Positions 1 through 8,256 of a stretch of DNA of 54,762 nt are shown here, piece after piece. The number at the start of each line of letters is the position of its first letter. The stretch's first letter is position 1. Source of the DNA: Chloroflexota bacterium (GTDB lineage Bacteria; Chloroflexota; Chloroflexia; Chloroflexales; Roseiflexaceae). Below the pieces are notes generated by a model. That model did not search any database. It worked only from the letters and a program-made list of their open reading frames with translations, and was not told where the DNA came from. The position numbers and the translations under genes are program-made. The DNA lies in assembly GCA_013388755.1 (NCBI GenBank), contig JACAEQ010000081.1:1-54762 (forward strand). Direction: 5' to 3'.

Positions 1-70
1 CCGGTCTACCGAACGCCCACGCCATCGGGATGATGGAGATTGAGCATGTAATCCGGTATGCGCCTCTTGC

Positions 71-121
71 CGTCGGGCTGAAGCCCTCGGCTATGCAAGG
101 CGAAGCCCGCCTGCGCGGGCT
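71..121. repeat. palindromic dispersed repeat fragment
   Basis: This non-coding stretch contains two short inverted repeats. The clearer one is AGCCCGC-CTGC-GCGGGCT at 104-121. The GGGCTGAAGCCC-type composition is a kind seen as scattered intergenic repeats in GC-rich genomes. It runs straight into the next repeat and lies downstream of the transglutaminase gene, so it could also act as a terminator hairpin, but no T-run follows it. Confidence 0.45.
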
Positions 122-123
122 AG

Positions 124-189
124 AGCGGACGCGCCGCCGTTCCTGCGCGCCGCGCGACCCACTGGGGCGCACGGTTGTTGCACGTTGCT
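124..189 (+). repeat. dispersed repeat family 2, copy A
   Basis: This segment matches two other places in the window (8106-8200 and 45154-45250). The shared core reads GCGCCGCCGTTCC, then a GC-rich arm, then a GGGGCACAGG-like block, then TTGTTGCAC(T/G)TTGC. It sits just past the 3' end of the transglutaminase gene. This copy lacks the left part found in the other two. No coding potential is evident. Confidence 0.65.
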
Positions 190-234
190 CCAGCGCCCGC
201 ACTCTTGAGATGAGAGCCTGGGACGCAGGCACCG

Positions 235-1188
235 CTACTGCTGGTGTTGCTGCAGAGAGGTTTCGTCGTCGGCGATCGCCGGCTCGACGGTGCGCCATTC
301 CGGCGGTACAGCATCATCCATGCTTGCGTCGACCGGCGCATCTACCAGCGTTACCCGCACCGATACATCCAGCTCGCTCGATACCTGGCCTTTGTAGACG
401 CCGCGCGATGGTGGGACGTCGGCATAGTCGCGACCGACGGCGACGCGAATGTGCCGCGCACCGGCAAGCAGGTTGTTGGTGGGATCGAACCCGATCCAGC
501 CAATGGCCGGTAGTAGCGCTTCAACCCAGGCATGGGTCGCGTCCGCCTCAGACCGGTCATGATCCTCAAGGCGGTGGAAGAGGTAGCCACTGACATAGCG
601 ACACGGAATACCCAGCATGCGGCACAGTGCAATCATAATGTGGGCAAAATCCTGGCAGACGCCACGACGGACACGCAGTGCATCGTCAACCGGCGAATGG
701 ACGTGGGTCGAGTCGGGTGAATAATCAAAGCTACGATAGATGCAGGTATTCAGCCGGCGCAGGGTGGTCAACGGATCATCGGCGCGCTGCAGGCCGATCT
801 CGGCGGCAAACGCGTGCAGTAGATCGCTTGGATATGCGAAACGGCCGGGCTGGAGCATGTCCCAGTGTTCACCCGCGGCAGTAAGTGTATCGAGCGCGCT
901 CCATGCGTCAGGTTCGAGCGCTTCGACCGGCGGTGGCTCGGTCACCTCAACGAGCGCCTCGGATGTGACGGTCAGCAGCATATGACGCCCCGGCACATCG
1001 AAATGATGGACGGTGTTGCCGAGGACATCACGATAGCTGTTGACCATTGCACGCGGTAGCGTCGTGATCTGAAAGTGATGCAGACGCTGCTGACCATCGC
1101 TGCGCGGCTGCATGCGCACTTCCATCACGCTCTCACTGACTGGTGCGCTGTAGCGAAAACGGGTGAGGTGGCGGATTGCGTAGAACAT
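235..1188 (-). CDS. transglutaminase-like cysteine protease family protein
   Basis: The product has 317 residues from the ATG chosen here; a TTG three codons upstream is an alternative. The N-terminal third carries the beta-rich domain that precedes bacterial transglutaminase-like domains (YAIRHLTRFRYSAPV). The middle holds the papain-like core: a catalytic Cys in RRGVCQDFAHIM, a His in DATHAWVEAL and an Asp in GFDPTNN. The gene overlaps the end of the alpha-E gene by a few bases and is the last of three tightly coupled genes. In the family literature this trio is linked to peptide synthesis or modification by ATP-grasp ligases, the protease-like member presumably cleaving or transferring the product. 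No signal peptide is visible, so a cytoplasmic location is likely. The family assignment is firm; the substrate is unknown. Confidence 0.88.
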   Translation of the reverse strand: MFYAIRHLTRFRYSAPVSESVMEVRMQPRSDGQQRLHHFQITTLPRAMVNSYRDVLGNTVHHFDVPGRHMLLTVTSEALVEVTEPPPVEALEPDAWSALDTLTAAGEHWDMLQPGRFAYPSDLLHAFAAEIGLQRADDPLTTLRRLNTCIYRSFDYSPDSTHVHSPVDDALRVRRGVCQDFAHIMIALCRMLGIPCRYVSGYLFHRLEDHDRSEADATHAWVEALLPAIGWIGFDPTNNLLAGARHIRVAVGRDYADVPPSRGVYKGQVSSELDVSVRVTLVDAPVDASMDDAVPPEWRTVEPAIADDETSLQQHQQ

Positions 1189-1189
1189 A

Positions 1190-2158
1190 TCATCCAAGCA
1201 TGGTATCGACGGAATAACTGATGTATGTGTGGTAGATGGCGTCGTGCACCTGGAGACACATGCGACGGACGCTCATCAGATAGGCATGCATATCGGCCAT
1301 GATCTCATCAACCTGGCCATAATCAAGTGCGGCGCGCAGGCGCCCGGCAAGGCGTTCCACACGCGCCGTTCCGCGCGTTGCGCTGGCGCGACCAATCGCC
1401 TGAGCGGCATCCTGGATCATGTCGGCGGCGAAGCGCACCGAGCGCGGGAAGTCGGCATTGAGCAGCAGAAATTCGACTACGTGCTCAGGCCGGATGCTGG
1501 CAGTATACACCTTGCAGTAGGCTTCGAATGCGGTGCAACTCTTCAGCAGACTGACCCATTCCAGATAGTCGAAACCTGCGGCGAGATCGTCGGCACCTGT
1601 GTCAAACGCACCAAAATGGCCATCGAGTAATGTCGCCGTTGCCAGGGCACGCTCAAGGTACCGCCCGATCTGAATGAACCACCACCCTTCATCGTAGCTA
1701 AGCGTTGCATCGGTAATGCCCTGGAACAGGTGTGCGCCCTCTTTGATAGCACGGAAGAACACATGCGGCTCGCCGGACCACATCTCGTGCATGGATGTGC
1801 GACGCACTTGCAGGTAGAGACGATTGATCTGTTCCCACATCTCGGAACTGATCTGTTCGCGCACCTGGCGCGCGTTTTCGCGCGCGGCGGCAATGGAGGC
1901 GACGATCGAGTCGTTGTTGGCAGTATCGAACGTCAACGCCTGTGTAATCGCGTAGGGGGTTGCGCCACAATCAGGGGGCACACTGTGGAGCGTGACAAGC
2001 AATCGCTCCCAGCGACGCGCAGCAGCGGACGGCGTCTGATCGAGGCCGCTGTGCAGGTTGACATCGAGCAGGCGTGCCGTATGCTCGGCGCGCTCGAGGT
2101 AGCGCGCCATCCAGTACAGGCTGTCGGCGACCCGGCTCAACATTGGCGTCTTAGTCAT
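1190..2158 (-). CDS. alpha-E domain protein (DUF403)
   Basis: The 322-residue protein begins with the typical alpha-E signature [20 protein letters not shown] and is predicted to be all alpha-helical along its length. Alpha-E proteins are found beside circularly permuted ATP-grasp ligases and transglutaminase-like proteases, as here, and are thought to be partners of the ligase. No catalytic function has been proven to my knowledge. The start overlaps the last codons of the ATP-grasp gene (CTGAATGAC), implying translational coupling. An internal ATG five codons later is the start seen in many relatives and cannot be excluded. Confidence 0.9.
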   Translation of the reverse strand: MTKTPMLSRVADSLYWMARYLERAEHTARLLDVNLHSGLDQTPSAAARRWERLLVTLHSVPPDCGATPYAITQALTFDTANNDSIVASIAAARENARQVREQISSEMWEQINRLYLQVRRTSMHEMWSGEPHVFFRAIKEGAHLFQGITDATLSYDEGWWFIQIGRYLERALATATLLDGHFGAFDTGADDLAAGFDYLEWVSLLKSCTAFEAYCKVYTASIRPEHVVEFLLLNADFPRSVRFAADMIQDAAQAIGRASATRGTARVERLAGRLRAALDYGQVDEIMADMHAYLMSVRRMCLQVHDAIYHTYISYSVDTMLG

Positions 2159-3581
2159 TCAGCACCCAGGTGTCTTTGCTGCCGCCACCCTGCGACGAAT
2201 TGACCACCAGTGAACCGCGGCGCAGCGCGACACGGGTAAGCCCGCCAGGAACAATCACCACCCTTTCGCCATACAGAATGTATGGCCGGAGATCGACATG
2301 GCGAGCTTCGACGCAACCGTCGATAAAACATGCGGCGCGCGAGAGGGAGAGGGTCGGCTGCGCGATATAGTTGCGCGGATCGGCCAGAATGCGGCGGCGA
2401 AACTCATCGCGTTGTTCACGGGTACTCTGCGGACCGATCAACATGCCATACCCGCCCGACTCACCGACCGCTTTGACCACCAGTTCGTCCAGGTGTTCGA
2501 GCACATAGCGGCGATCGGTCTCATCAGTGAGCAGGTACGTCTCGACATTTGGCAGGATCGGCTCTTCGCCCAGATAATACGAAATGATCCGCGGCACATA
2601 GGCGTAGATCGCCTTATCATCAGCGATGCCGGTACCGATGGCGTTGGCGAGGCCGACGTTTCCGGCGCGATAGGCATTGAGCAACCCGGCGACACCGAGG
2701 GTAGAGTCAGGGCGAAACGCCAGCGGATCGACAAAATCGTCGTCAACCCGGCGATAGATGACATCCACGCGGCGCAGGCCTGCCGTGGTGCGCATATAGA
2801 TAATGTTATCGTGCGCCAGGAGATCGCGGCCTTCCACGAGTTGAATACCCATCTGGCGCGCCAGAAAGGTATGCTCGAAATAGGCCGAGTTATAGACGCC
2901 GGGCGTCAACAGCACAATGGTTGGATCGGGGCGATGCTGCGGCGCGAGGGCGCGGAGCGTTTCGAGCAATGCCTGGCCGTAATGCTCGGTCGGGCGGACA
3001 TTGTAGCGGTTGAAGAGGGTCGGAAAGGTGCGTTTCATCACCTGGCGGTTGACCAGCATGTAGGAGACGCCGCTCGGTACACGCAGGTTATCTTCAAGCA
3101 CCACAAAGCGCCCGTCAGCGTCACGCACCAGGTCGGTGCCGACCACGGCGATGTACACGTCGCGCGGGACGTGAATGCCGCGCATTTCGCGCCGGTAGTG
3201 GCGGCAACTGTAGAGCAATTCGCGCGGGATGACACCGTCGGCCAGGATGCGGCCTTCGTGATACACATCGCGGAGGAACAGATTGAGCGCGATAATGCGC
3301 TGGGTCAGGCCGCGCTCGATTTCCGCCCATTCGGCTGCGGTAATGATCCGCGGAATCAGATCATACGGAAAGATTTTCTCGGTACCCTGATCATGGCCAT
3401 AGACGGTGAACGTGATCCCCTGGTTGAGGAAGGTCGCATCAGCGGCTTGCTGGCGCTGGCGCAACTCCTCGGCGGGCAACTCCGCCAGCCGTTCATACAG
3501 TGCCAGGTACTGCGGGCGCGGGCGCCCCTCCCTGGCGAACATTTCATCGTAGACGGAACCAATTTCATAACTGGTGAACAT
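2151..3581 (-). CDS. circularly permuted ATP-grasp protein (DUF404/DUF407)
   Basis: This 476-residue protein has the marks of the circularly permuted ATP-grasp type 2 family: an N-terminal YDEMF segment, a conserved [17 protein letters not shown] block, [16 protein letters not shown], and the [13 protein letters not shown] and LVEGRDL motifs typical of these amidoligase-like enzymes. The length is normal for the family. Such enzymes are predicted to form amide bonds, perhaps making a small peptide, using ATP. It is first in a minus-strand operon followed by the alpha-E and transglutaminase-like genes, each overlapping by about 8 bases or fewer. No good Shine-Dalgarno is seen before the start. 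A terminator-like hairpin lies in its leader. The product of the pathway is unknown. Confidence 0.9.
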   Translation of the reverse strand: MFTSYEIGSVYDEMFAREGRPRPQYLALYERLAELPAEELRQRQQAADATFLNQGITFTVYGHDQGTEKIFPYDLIPRIITAAEWAEIERGLTQRIIALNLFLRDVYHEGRILADGVIPRELLYSCRHYRREMRGIHVPRDVYIAVVGTDLVRDADGRFVVLEDNLRVPSGVSYMLVNRQVMKRTFPTLFNRYNVRPTEHYGQALLETLRALAPQHRPDPTIVLLTPGVYNSAYFEHTFLARQMGIQLVEGRDLLAHDNIIYMRTTAGLRRVDVIYRRVDDDFVDPLAFRPDSTLGVAGLLNAYRAGNVGLANAIGTGIADDKAIYAYVPRIISYYLGEEPILPNVETYLLTDETDRRYVLEHLDELVVKAVGESGGYGMLIGPQSTREQRDEFRRRILADPRNYIAQPTLSLSRAACFIDGCVEARHVDLRPYILYGERVVIVPGGLTRVALRRGSLVVNSSQGGGSKDTWVLND

Positions 3582-3644
3582 GGCCGGGCCGTCGTGCTAA
3601 ATACAGAGGAGCGTGACCCAGAAGAGCGTTTGTACGATCAATAC

Positions 3645-3671
3645 AAAAAGACCCCACAGACATCTGCGGGG
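3645..3671 (-). terminator. terminator-like hairpin in ATP-grasp leader
   Basis: Read on the minus strand, CCCCGCAGA-TG-TCTGTGGGG forms a stem with one mismatch and is followed by TCTTTTTG. This is the structure of an intrinsic terminator, but it lies about 65 bases upstream of the ATP-grasp start with no minus-strand gene before it, so it may work as an attenuator or stop stray transcription. Confidence 0.55.
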
Positions 3672-3860
3672 AGGCTGCATCGCCGCCATGCTCTTTACTG
3701 GAACGTAACAATGGTATAGTACTTGCCTGTGCATGTTTCGTCAAGATCAGCGCAGAGGCGGGGGCGACCTTACGGTGTGCAGACACTACACGAGTAAGCT
3801 TCGTTGAAGCTGTGCATCAAGGGTTCGTTGCCGGAGTGTCACCCAACGTACCATAAGGCG

Positions 3861-3869
3861 TGCTATACT
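3861..3869 (+). promoter_or_regulatory. extended -10 promoter for two-component genes
   Basis: TGCTATACT is a good extended -10 (TGnTATAAT-like). No convincing -35 is present, which fits an extended -10 promoter. It would start transcription about 85 bases before the histidine kinase. Confidence 0.45.
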
Positions 3870-3963
3870 GGTATGTTGAGGAGCGCCAGGTAACTCGCGG
3901 CGCGGAGGGGGCGTCCAGCATTGCGCATTTCGAACGATGTTCAGCTCATCGAGGAGCACCGGC

Positions 3964-4983
3964 ATGGACACAACACTCGCGCTGGCCGATGCCTACCAGC
4001 GCTTGCTCGGCGAACTGAGCCGGCGCCTGGGCGCTATACAGGCAGAATTGCTGCTGCGCACCGATCCACGGCTGCCGGCGCAGATCGTGGCCTGCTACAG
4101 TGATCCCGGCGCACGTGGGGAAGCCGCGCAAACGCTGGATATTCCGATCAGCGAAGGAGCGATCGAGGTCGGGCGGCTGCGCATGACATTTGCACCCGGC
4201 TCGCCATTGCCAGGGCCGGCGGAGCTTGGTATGGCGCAGGCACTGGTTGAACTGGCTGCCCTGCTGGTCGAAGATCATCACCAGCACACCTGGGGGCCGC
4301 TGTTGCAGGCCGGGCGCCGTATGCTGGAAGTCACGGAAGAAGAACTCCAGCGCATCATCCTCGATATACACGACGGGCCAGTGCAGAAATTGTTTGCCGT
4401 GTCATCACACCTGGCGCTGTTGCAGGCGCGCCTCGCCGAGCGTGGCAACACGGCGTTGCTGCACGATCTCGGGCCGATGATCGAGCGCATGAATGGGCTC
4501 ATGGAGAGCGCGCTGCAAGAGATCCGCGCCACGCTCAGCGGCTTCAGGCTGGCGGAGTTTCAACTACGGCCACTCAGCTCTGTGTTGCGCGGGCTGGCAA
4601 TGCAGCACGAGACGTTGACCGGCAACCATGTCGCGCTCGAGATCGAGGGAGAATTGCCGCCGGTAGAACTGCCGGTGAAGATTGCGCTGTATCGCGTGCT
4701 GCAAGAGGCGCTCTCTAACGGCTACCGCCATGCCGGCGTCGATCGGCACGAGGTGCATGCGCGCGCTCGCAACGGCTGGGTGGAACTGGAGGTTGTGGAT
4801 CATGGGCGCGGCTTCAATCCGCCGCCGCTTGAAGGCCCGGGAGCGACCGAGCGCCAGGAGCATATCGGGCTGCGCGGCATGCGCGAACGCGTCCACCTGG
4901 TCGGTGGTCAACTCCAGGTGTTGAGCCGGCCAGGGCATGGGACACGGGTGATTGTGAAGGCGCCGGCCAGGGAGGCGGTATGA
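3964..4983 (+). CDS. NarL/LiaS-type sensor histidine kinase
   Basis: The 339-residue protein has an N-terminal sensor-like region of about 120 residues without obvious membrane helices. A HisKA_3 dimerisation domain follows, with the phospho-acceptor His in ILDIHDGPVQKL. The C-terminal HATPase domain shows an N-box (ALSNGYRHAG), a G1-type motif VVDHGRGF and the GLRGMRERV block. The start was placed at the ATG with GAGGAG seven bases upstream, rather than an ATG nine codons earlier. It overlaps the response regulator start by ATGA, so the two form a two-component pair. The kinase appears cytosolic, so it probably senses an intracellular cue or works with a membrane partner. The signal is unknown. 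Confidence 0.9.
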   Translation: MDTTLALADAYQRLLGELSRRLGAIQAELLLRTDPRLPAQIVACYSDPGARGEAAQTLDIPISEGAIEVGRLRMTFAPGSPLPGPAELGMAQALVELAALLVEDHHQHTWGPLLQAGRRMLEVTEEELQRIILDIHDGPVQKLFAVSSHLALLQARLAERGNTALLHDLGPMIERMNGLMESALQEIRATLSGFRLAEFQLRPLSSVLRGLAMQHETLTGNHVALEIEGELPPVELPVKIALYRVLQEALSNGYRHAGVDRHEVHARARNGWVELEVVDHGRGFNPPPLEGPGATERQEHIGLRGMRERVHLVGGQLQVLSRPGHGTRVIVKAPAREAV

Positions 4984-5627
4984 CCGATCTCAATCGTCCG
5001 ATTCGGGTTGCGCTCGCCGACGATCACGAACTGGTGCTCGAAGGCCTGCGTGGCTTGCTGGAGCGCGAGACCGATCTGGAAGTCGTAGCAACCGCTACCG
5101 ATGGAGAGGGATTGCTCACCATTATTGACCGTGATCGCCCCGATGTCGTGGTGATGGACCTGGCGATGCCGACACGCGATGGTCTCTCGTGCCTGAGCGA
5201 AATCCGGCGGCGCGGCCTGCCGGTCAAAGTGGTCATTCTGACCGCGTTCGGTGATGGCGGTGCGCTGCAGTCGGCGTGGGAGATGCAGGCGGATGGGTTT
5301 GCCCTCAAGACGGACCCGCCGCGACAGACGGTGGCAACCATTCGGAACGTGGCGCATGGCCAGATCGTCTTCCCGCGCGTTGTGCGCCAGGCGGTCAGTG
5401 GGCCAGCGGTGCAGGGCCATTTGCTGGCGCGGCTGACGCAGCGTGAACGCGATGTCTTGCGCCTGCTGTCGGAGGGCCTGCCGAACGCGCAGATCGCGGA
5501 ACGGCTGGTGGTTCAGGAGAGCACGGTCAAGTACCATCTGCAGAATATTTTCCAGAAACTGGGTGTCACCAATCGAACCGAGGCGGCACAGGTGTATTAT
5601 CGAGAGGGTGGCAGCGTTGAACGTTGA
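4980..5627 (+). CDS. LuxR/NarL family response regulator
   Basis: The 215-residue protein has an N-terminal receiver domain with acidic residues in ALADDHE, the phosphorylated Asp in VVMDLAMP, the Thr in ILTAFGD and a Lys in FALKTD. A C-terminal LuxR-type helix-turn-helix follows (LTQRERDVLRLLSEGL ... STVKYHLQNIFQKLGV). It is translationally coupled to the histidine kinase and is presumably phosphorylated by it. The downstream ABC permease gene may be a target or just co-transcribed. The last codons and the stop lie in a heptamer repeat array. Confidence 0.93.
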   Translation: MTDLNRPIRVALADDHELVLEGLRGLLERETDLEVVATATDGEGLLTIIDRDRPDVVVMDLAMPTRDGLSCLSEIRRRGLPVKVVILTAFGDGGALQSAWEMQADGFALKTDPPRQTVATIRNVAHGQIVFPRVVRQAVSGPAVQGHLLARLTQRERDVLRLLSEGLPNAQIAERLVVQESTVKYHLQNIFQKLGVTNRTEAAQVYYREGGSVER

Positions 5628-5642
5628 ACGTTGAACGTTGAA
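5615..5642 (+). repeat. heptanucleotide array (CGTTGAA)x4
   Basis: Four perfect copies of CGTTGAA span the 3' end of the response regulator gene. Because the period is seven, one copy supplies the TGA stop in frame. A related drifted array lies at the end of gcvPA. Such arrays are typically expanded by slippage. Confidence 0.85.
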
Positions 5643-5651
5643 GACCGGCGG

Positions 5652-6482
5652 ATGCATACGATTCTTACGATTACCTGGCTCACGTTTCACGAGGCGCGGC
5701 GGCGGCGCATGGCGCTGGTGGCGCTCATTGTGGGGGCGCTGTTTGTGGCGCTGTTTGGCGTGGGGGTCTGGTTGATCGCGCGCGAGCTGCGCGGTGAAGG
5801 CGTTCCACTGCCAATCCAGAACCAGGCGTACAGTTTTCTGCTCATCGCTGGATTGTATGTCGTCCATTTCCTCACGGTGATGCTGGCCATCTTCGCCTCG
5901 GTAGACACCGTGGCAGGGGAGATTGCGTCGCACACGATTCAGGCGCTGGTGACACGGCCAATCCGCCGCTGGCAACTGATGCTCGGCAAGTGGCTCGGCT
6001 TTGGGATCATGCTGGTGGTTTACCTGGGGTTACTCAGTGTTGGCGTGGTCGTAACCATGGGGTTGATGGCAGGTTACTGGCCACCGAACATGGCGGCCGG
6101 GCTTCCCTTACTGGCGCTGGAAGCGATCGTGTTGCTTTCGCTCTCACTGCTCGGCGGCACACGCCTTTCCACGCTGACCAACGGCGTTGCGCTGTTCATG
6201 CTGTATGGTCTGGCATTCATTGGATCGTGGGTGGAGCAGATCGGGTCGCTCCTGCAATCGAGCGACGCAGTACGTATCGGGGTGATTGCCAGCCTGCTGC
6301 TGCCGGTTGAGGCGCTCTGGCGACGTGCGGCATACCTGATGCAGCCACCGCTGGCGAACAGTTTCCCCGGGCCATTCGCCACATCATCGGTGCCGAGTGA
6401 GGCAATGGTGCTCTATGCCGTGGCGTATGCGGGGATCATGTTGTTGCTGGCAATGCGATCGTTCGGTCGAAGGGATTTGTAG
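5652..6482 (+). CDS. ABC-2 type transporter permease
   Basis: The 276-residue protein starts MHTILTITWLTFHEARRRR, the usual entry of ABC-2/NosY-like permeases, and shows about six hydrophobic segments. The conserved loop DTVAGEIASHTIQALVTRPI after the second helix is characteristic of this family, where it contacts the ATPase. No ATP-binding subunit is encoded nearby, so its partner must lie outside the window. The start downstream of the heptamer array was preferred to an ATG seven codons upstream that lies inside it. Co-transcription with the two-component genes is likely from the short gap. The substrate is unknown. Confidence 0.85.
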   Translation: MHTILTITWLTFHEARRRRMALVALIVGALFVALFGVGVWLIARELRGEGVPLPIQNQAYSFLLIAGLYVVHFLTVMLAIFASVDTVAGEIASHTIQALVTRPIRRWQLMLGKWLGFGIMLVVYLGLLSVGVVVTMGLMAGYWPPNMAAGLPLLALEAIVLLSLSLLGGTRLSTLTNGVALFMLYGLAFIGSWVEQIGSLLQSSDAVRIGVIASLLLPVEALWRRAAYLMQPPLANSFPGPFATSSVPSEAMVLYAVAYAGIMLLLAMRSFGRRDL

Positions 6483-6601
6483 CCGTTCTGCACACGTCCC
6501 GCCGGTTCGATCACCCCGTGGGCCCGGCGCACCGTCTTCCCGTACAGGCGCATATACCACCAGGTATCATGACGATGCGCCGCCTCCCCGTGAGGTGGGC
6601 C

Positions 6602-7012
6602 ATGTCTTCCCGTACCAACCGGCTGGCAATCGTAAGCGTTATGAGCGGCCTGGCCGCCGTTTCCGGCACCGGCCTGATTGCGCTGATCGCCGGCACGGGG
6701 GCCTGGTCAACGACGCCACTGGCCGTGACCATTGTTCAGTTGACCGCCAGTATCACGCCGGCCTGCGCGCTCCTGGCGTGCGTCAGCGGCATTATCGCGC
6801 TGCGCCGGATCGGGTCTGGCACGGGTGAGAAGGGCAAGGGCCTCGCGCGGGCAGGCATCATGCTGGGGGCCGGCTGGTTCTTGCTGATGGCGCTGATCGC
6901 CGCCGCGTTCATCCTGCTGCTCCTGGCGTCACAGCCAGACGGTCAGGGTGTGCTGCCGGAGTACCTGAGCAGATTGTGGACATGTTGTTCCTGTCTCGCA
7001 ATAGCTCCGTAA
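6602..7012 (+). CDS. DUF4190-like small membrane protein
   Basis: The 136-residue product opens with SSRTNRLAIVSVMSGLAAVSG and contains the motif pattern of DUF4190: a helix ending in a small-residue run, a second helix (CALLACVSGIIALRRI), a short Gly/Lys loop GTGEKGKGLARAG and a third helix. It is an integral membrane protein of unknown role. Two in-frame ATGs lie upstream, but GAGGTGG sits just before the one chosen. The C-terminus WTCCSCLAIAP is unusual and may not be under strong selection. A terminator follows about 140 bases later. Confidence 0.65.
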   Translation: MSSRTNRLAIVSVMSGLAAVSGTGLIALIAGTGAWSTTPLAVTIVQLTASITPACALLACVSGIIALRRIGSGTGEKGKGLARAGIMLGAGWFLLMALIAAAFILLLLASQPDGQGVLPEYLSRLWTCCSCLAIAP

Positions 7013-7154
7013 CCGTACTCCAGAATCGACGAACGCTACTGTCTTCCGATAGTTGTGATCAAACGGCTGGCAACCGAAGGAGAGATCGTGATCAATACAT
7101 AAGGTCCGATCGGTTCGCCATAACCGGGAAGGTGCCGGCATACGCGGTATAATG

Positions 7155-7177
7155 GGCTGCGATCGCGCAGCCTTTTT
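7155..7177 (+). terminator. intrinsic terminator upstream of rbsK
   Basis: A perfect 7 bp stem GGCTGCG-ATCG-CGCAGCC is followed by TTTTT. It would end transcription from the DUF4190 gene. It lies only 18 bases before the ribokinase start and just after a TATAAT sequence at 7148-7153, so it may also influence rbsK expression. Confidence 0.75.
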
Positions 7178-7194
7178 CATTCCGAGGGGGACGT

Positions 7195-8127
7195 ATGGCG
7201 ATTGCCGTCTTCGGTAGCATCAACATGGATCTGGTGGTACGCACGCCGCGCCTTCCCGTGCCTGGCGAGACGCTGACCGGGCATACATTTTTCACTGTAC
7301 CCGGTGGCAAGGGCGCGAACCAGGCCGTCGCCTGCGCACGACTCGGTGTGCCAACCCGCATGGTCGGGCGGGTCGGCGATGACGGTTTTGGCGAGCAACT
7401 GCGGGCCAGTCTACGCGGGTACGGCGTGAACGATGCAGGCGTCCTCACCACGCCCGGATCATCGGGAGTTGCCGTCATCGCAGTTGATGACTCAGCCGAG
7501 AACACGATCGTGATCGTTCCGGGGGCGAATGGGACGGTGAGCGTCGCTGATGTTGCGCGGCTTGAGCAGGCGCTGAGTGATGCGCATGTCCTGCTGCTGC
7601 AACTGGAAGTGCCACTGGATGCCGTGATCTCGGCCGCACGCGCAGCGCGGGACCGTGGCGTGGTCGTCATTCTCGACCCGGCGCCGGCTCAGGCGCTGCC
7701 GGAGGAACTGTATACTCTGGCGGATATTATCACGCCGAATGAGAGCGAGGCGACGATACTTACCGGTCTGACGGTCGCAGATGACGCCGGTGCGGCGGAA
7801 GCTGCCCGGGTTCTGCTGGCGCGCGGCGCCCGGCGGGCAATCATCAAACTTGGCGCGCGCGGTGTGTGGGTCGCCGACTCTGCCGGCGAACGCCTGGCGC
7901 CGGCATATGCGGTGACGCCGGTTGACACGGTTGCCGCGGGCGACGCATTTAACGGCGGGCTGGCCGCCGCGCTCAGCGAAGGGCGCTCATTTGACGAAGC
8001 AGTACGCTGGGGGCTGGCAACAGGCGCGCTGTCGGTACTGAAGAGTGGCGCACAGCCCTCGATGCCGGAGCGGGCCGAACTGATGCGGTTCCTTGGGGCA
8101 ATCTACAGCGGCGCGCAGCAACCGTGA
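7195..8127 (+). CDS. rbsK: ribokinase (PfkB family)
   Basis: The 310-residue enzyme phosphorylates D-ribose at O5 with ATP. It has the N-terminal signature GSINMDLVVRTPRLPVPGET, the first PfkB motif in GGKGANQAVACARLG and the second PfkB motif DTVAAGDAFNGGLA, which carries the catalytic Asp and the anion hole. The length is normal. A GAGGGGG Shine-Dalgarno precedes the ATG. No ribose transporter or RbsD is nearby, so salvage of ribose from nucleosides is a reasonable role. The last eight codons lie within a dispersed repeat also found non-coding elsewhere, so the extreme C-terminus may have been acquired from it. Confidence 0.93.
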   Translation: MAIAVFGSINMDLVVRTPRLPVPGETLTGHTFFTVPGGKGANQAVACARLGVPTRMVGRVGDDGFGEQLRASLRGYGVNDAGVLTTPGSSGVAVIAVDDSAENTIVIVPGANGTVSVADVARLEQALSDAHVLLLQLEVPLDAVISAARAARDRGVVVILDPAPAQALPEELYTLADIITPNESEATILTGLTVADDAGAAEAARVLLARGARRAIIKLGARGVWVADSAGERLAPAYAVTPVDTVAAGDAFNGGLAAALSEGRSFDEAVRWGLATGALSVLKSGAQPSMPERAELMRFLGAIYSGAQQP

Positions 8128-8200
8128 TCCGCGGACGCACCGCCGTTCCTGCTCGCCGCGCACCCCATCGGGTCACAGGGTCTGTGCACTTTGCCATAAC
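8106..8200 (+). repeat. dispersed repeat family 2, copy B
   Basis: This copy begins inside the 3' end of rbsK (TACAGCGGCGCGCAGCAAC) and runs through the stop into the spacer, ending TTTGCCATAAC. It matches the non-coding copy at 45154-45250 over almost its full length. The repeat supplies the rbsK stop codon. Confidence 0.75.
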
Positions 8201-8214
8201 GTGAAGATCGACAA

Positions 8215-8245
8215 CGCAAGGACACGTTCAGCATGTGCCCTTGCG
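8215..8245 (+). promoter_or_regulatory. hairpin abutting the HAD gene ribosome-binding site
   Basis: CGCAAGGACAC and GTGCCCTTGCG pair over 10 of 11 positions around a 9-base loop. The hairpin ends four bases before GAGGTGAT, the Shine-Dalgarno of the next gene. There is no T-run, so a role in translation or RNA stability is more likely than termination. Confidence 0.45.
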
Positions 8246-8256
8246 CGTGAGGTGAT

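Larger units (their letters stand above)
3582..3963. other. divergent intergenic region, ATP-grasp / histidine kinase
   Basis: No credible gene is visible. On the minus side it contains a terminator-like hairpin in the leader of the ATP-grasp gene. On the plus side an extended -10 box lies about 95 bases before the kinase start. The remainder shows no repeats that I could recognise. Confidence 0.6.

Noticed and set aside
2298-3719. A 473-codon open frame on the plus strand opposite the ATP-grasp gene
   Set aside because: It is the antisense shadow of a clearly conserved gene, and its translation shows no family motif.
4908-5975. A 355-codon minus-strand open frame across the two-component genes
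   Set aside because: It is antisense to three recognised genes and includes translation of the heptamer array.
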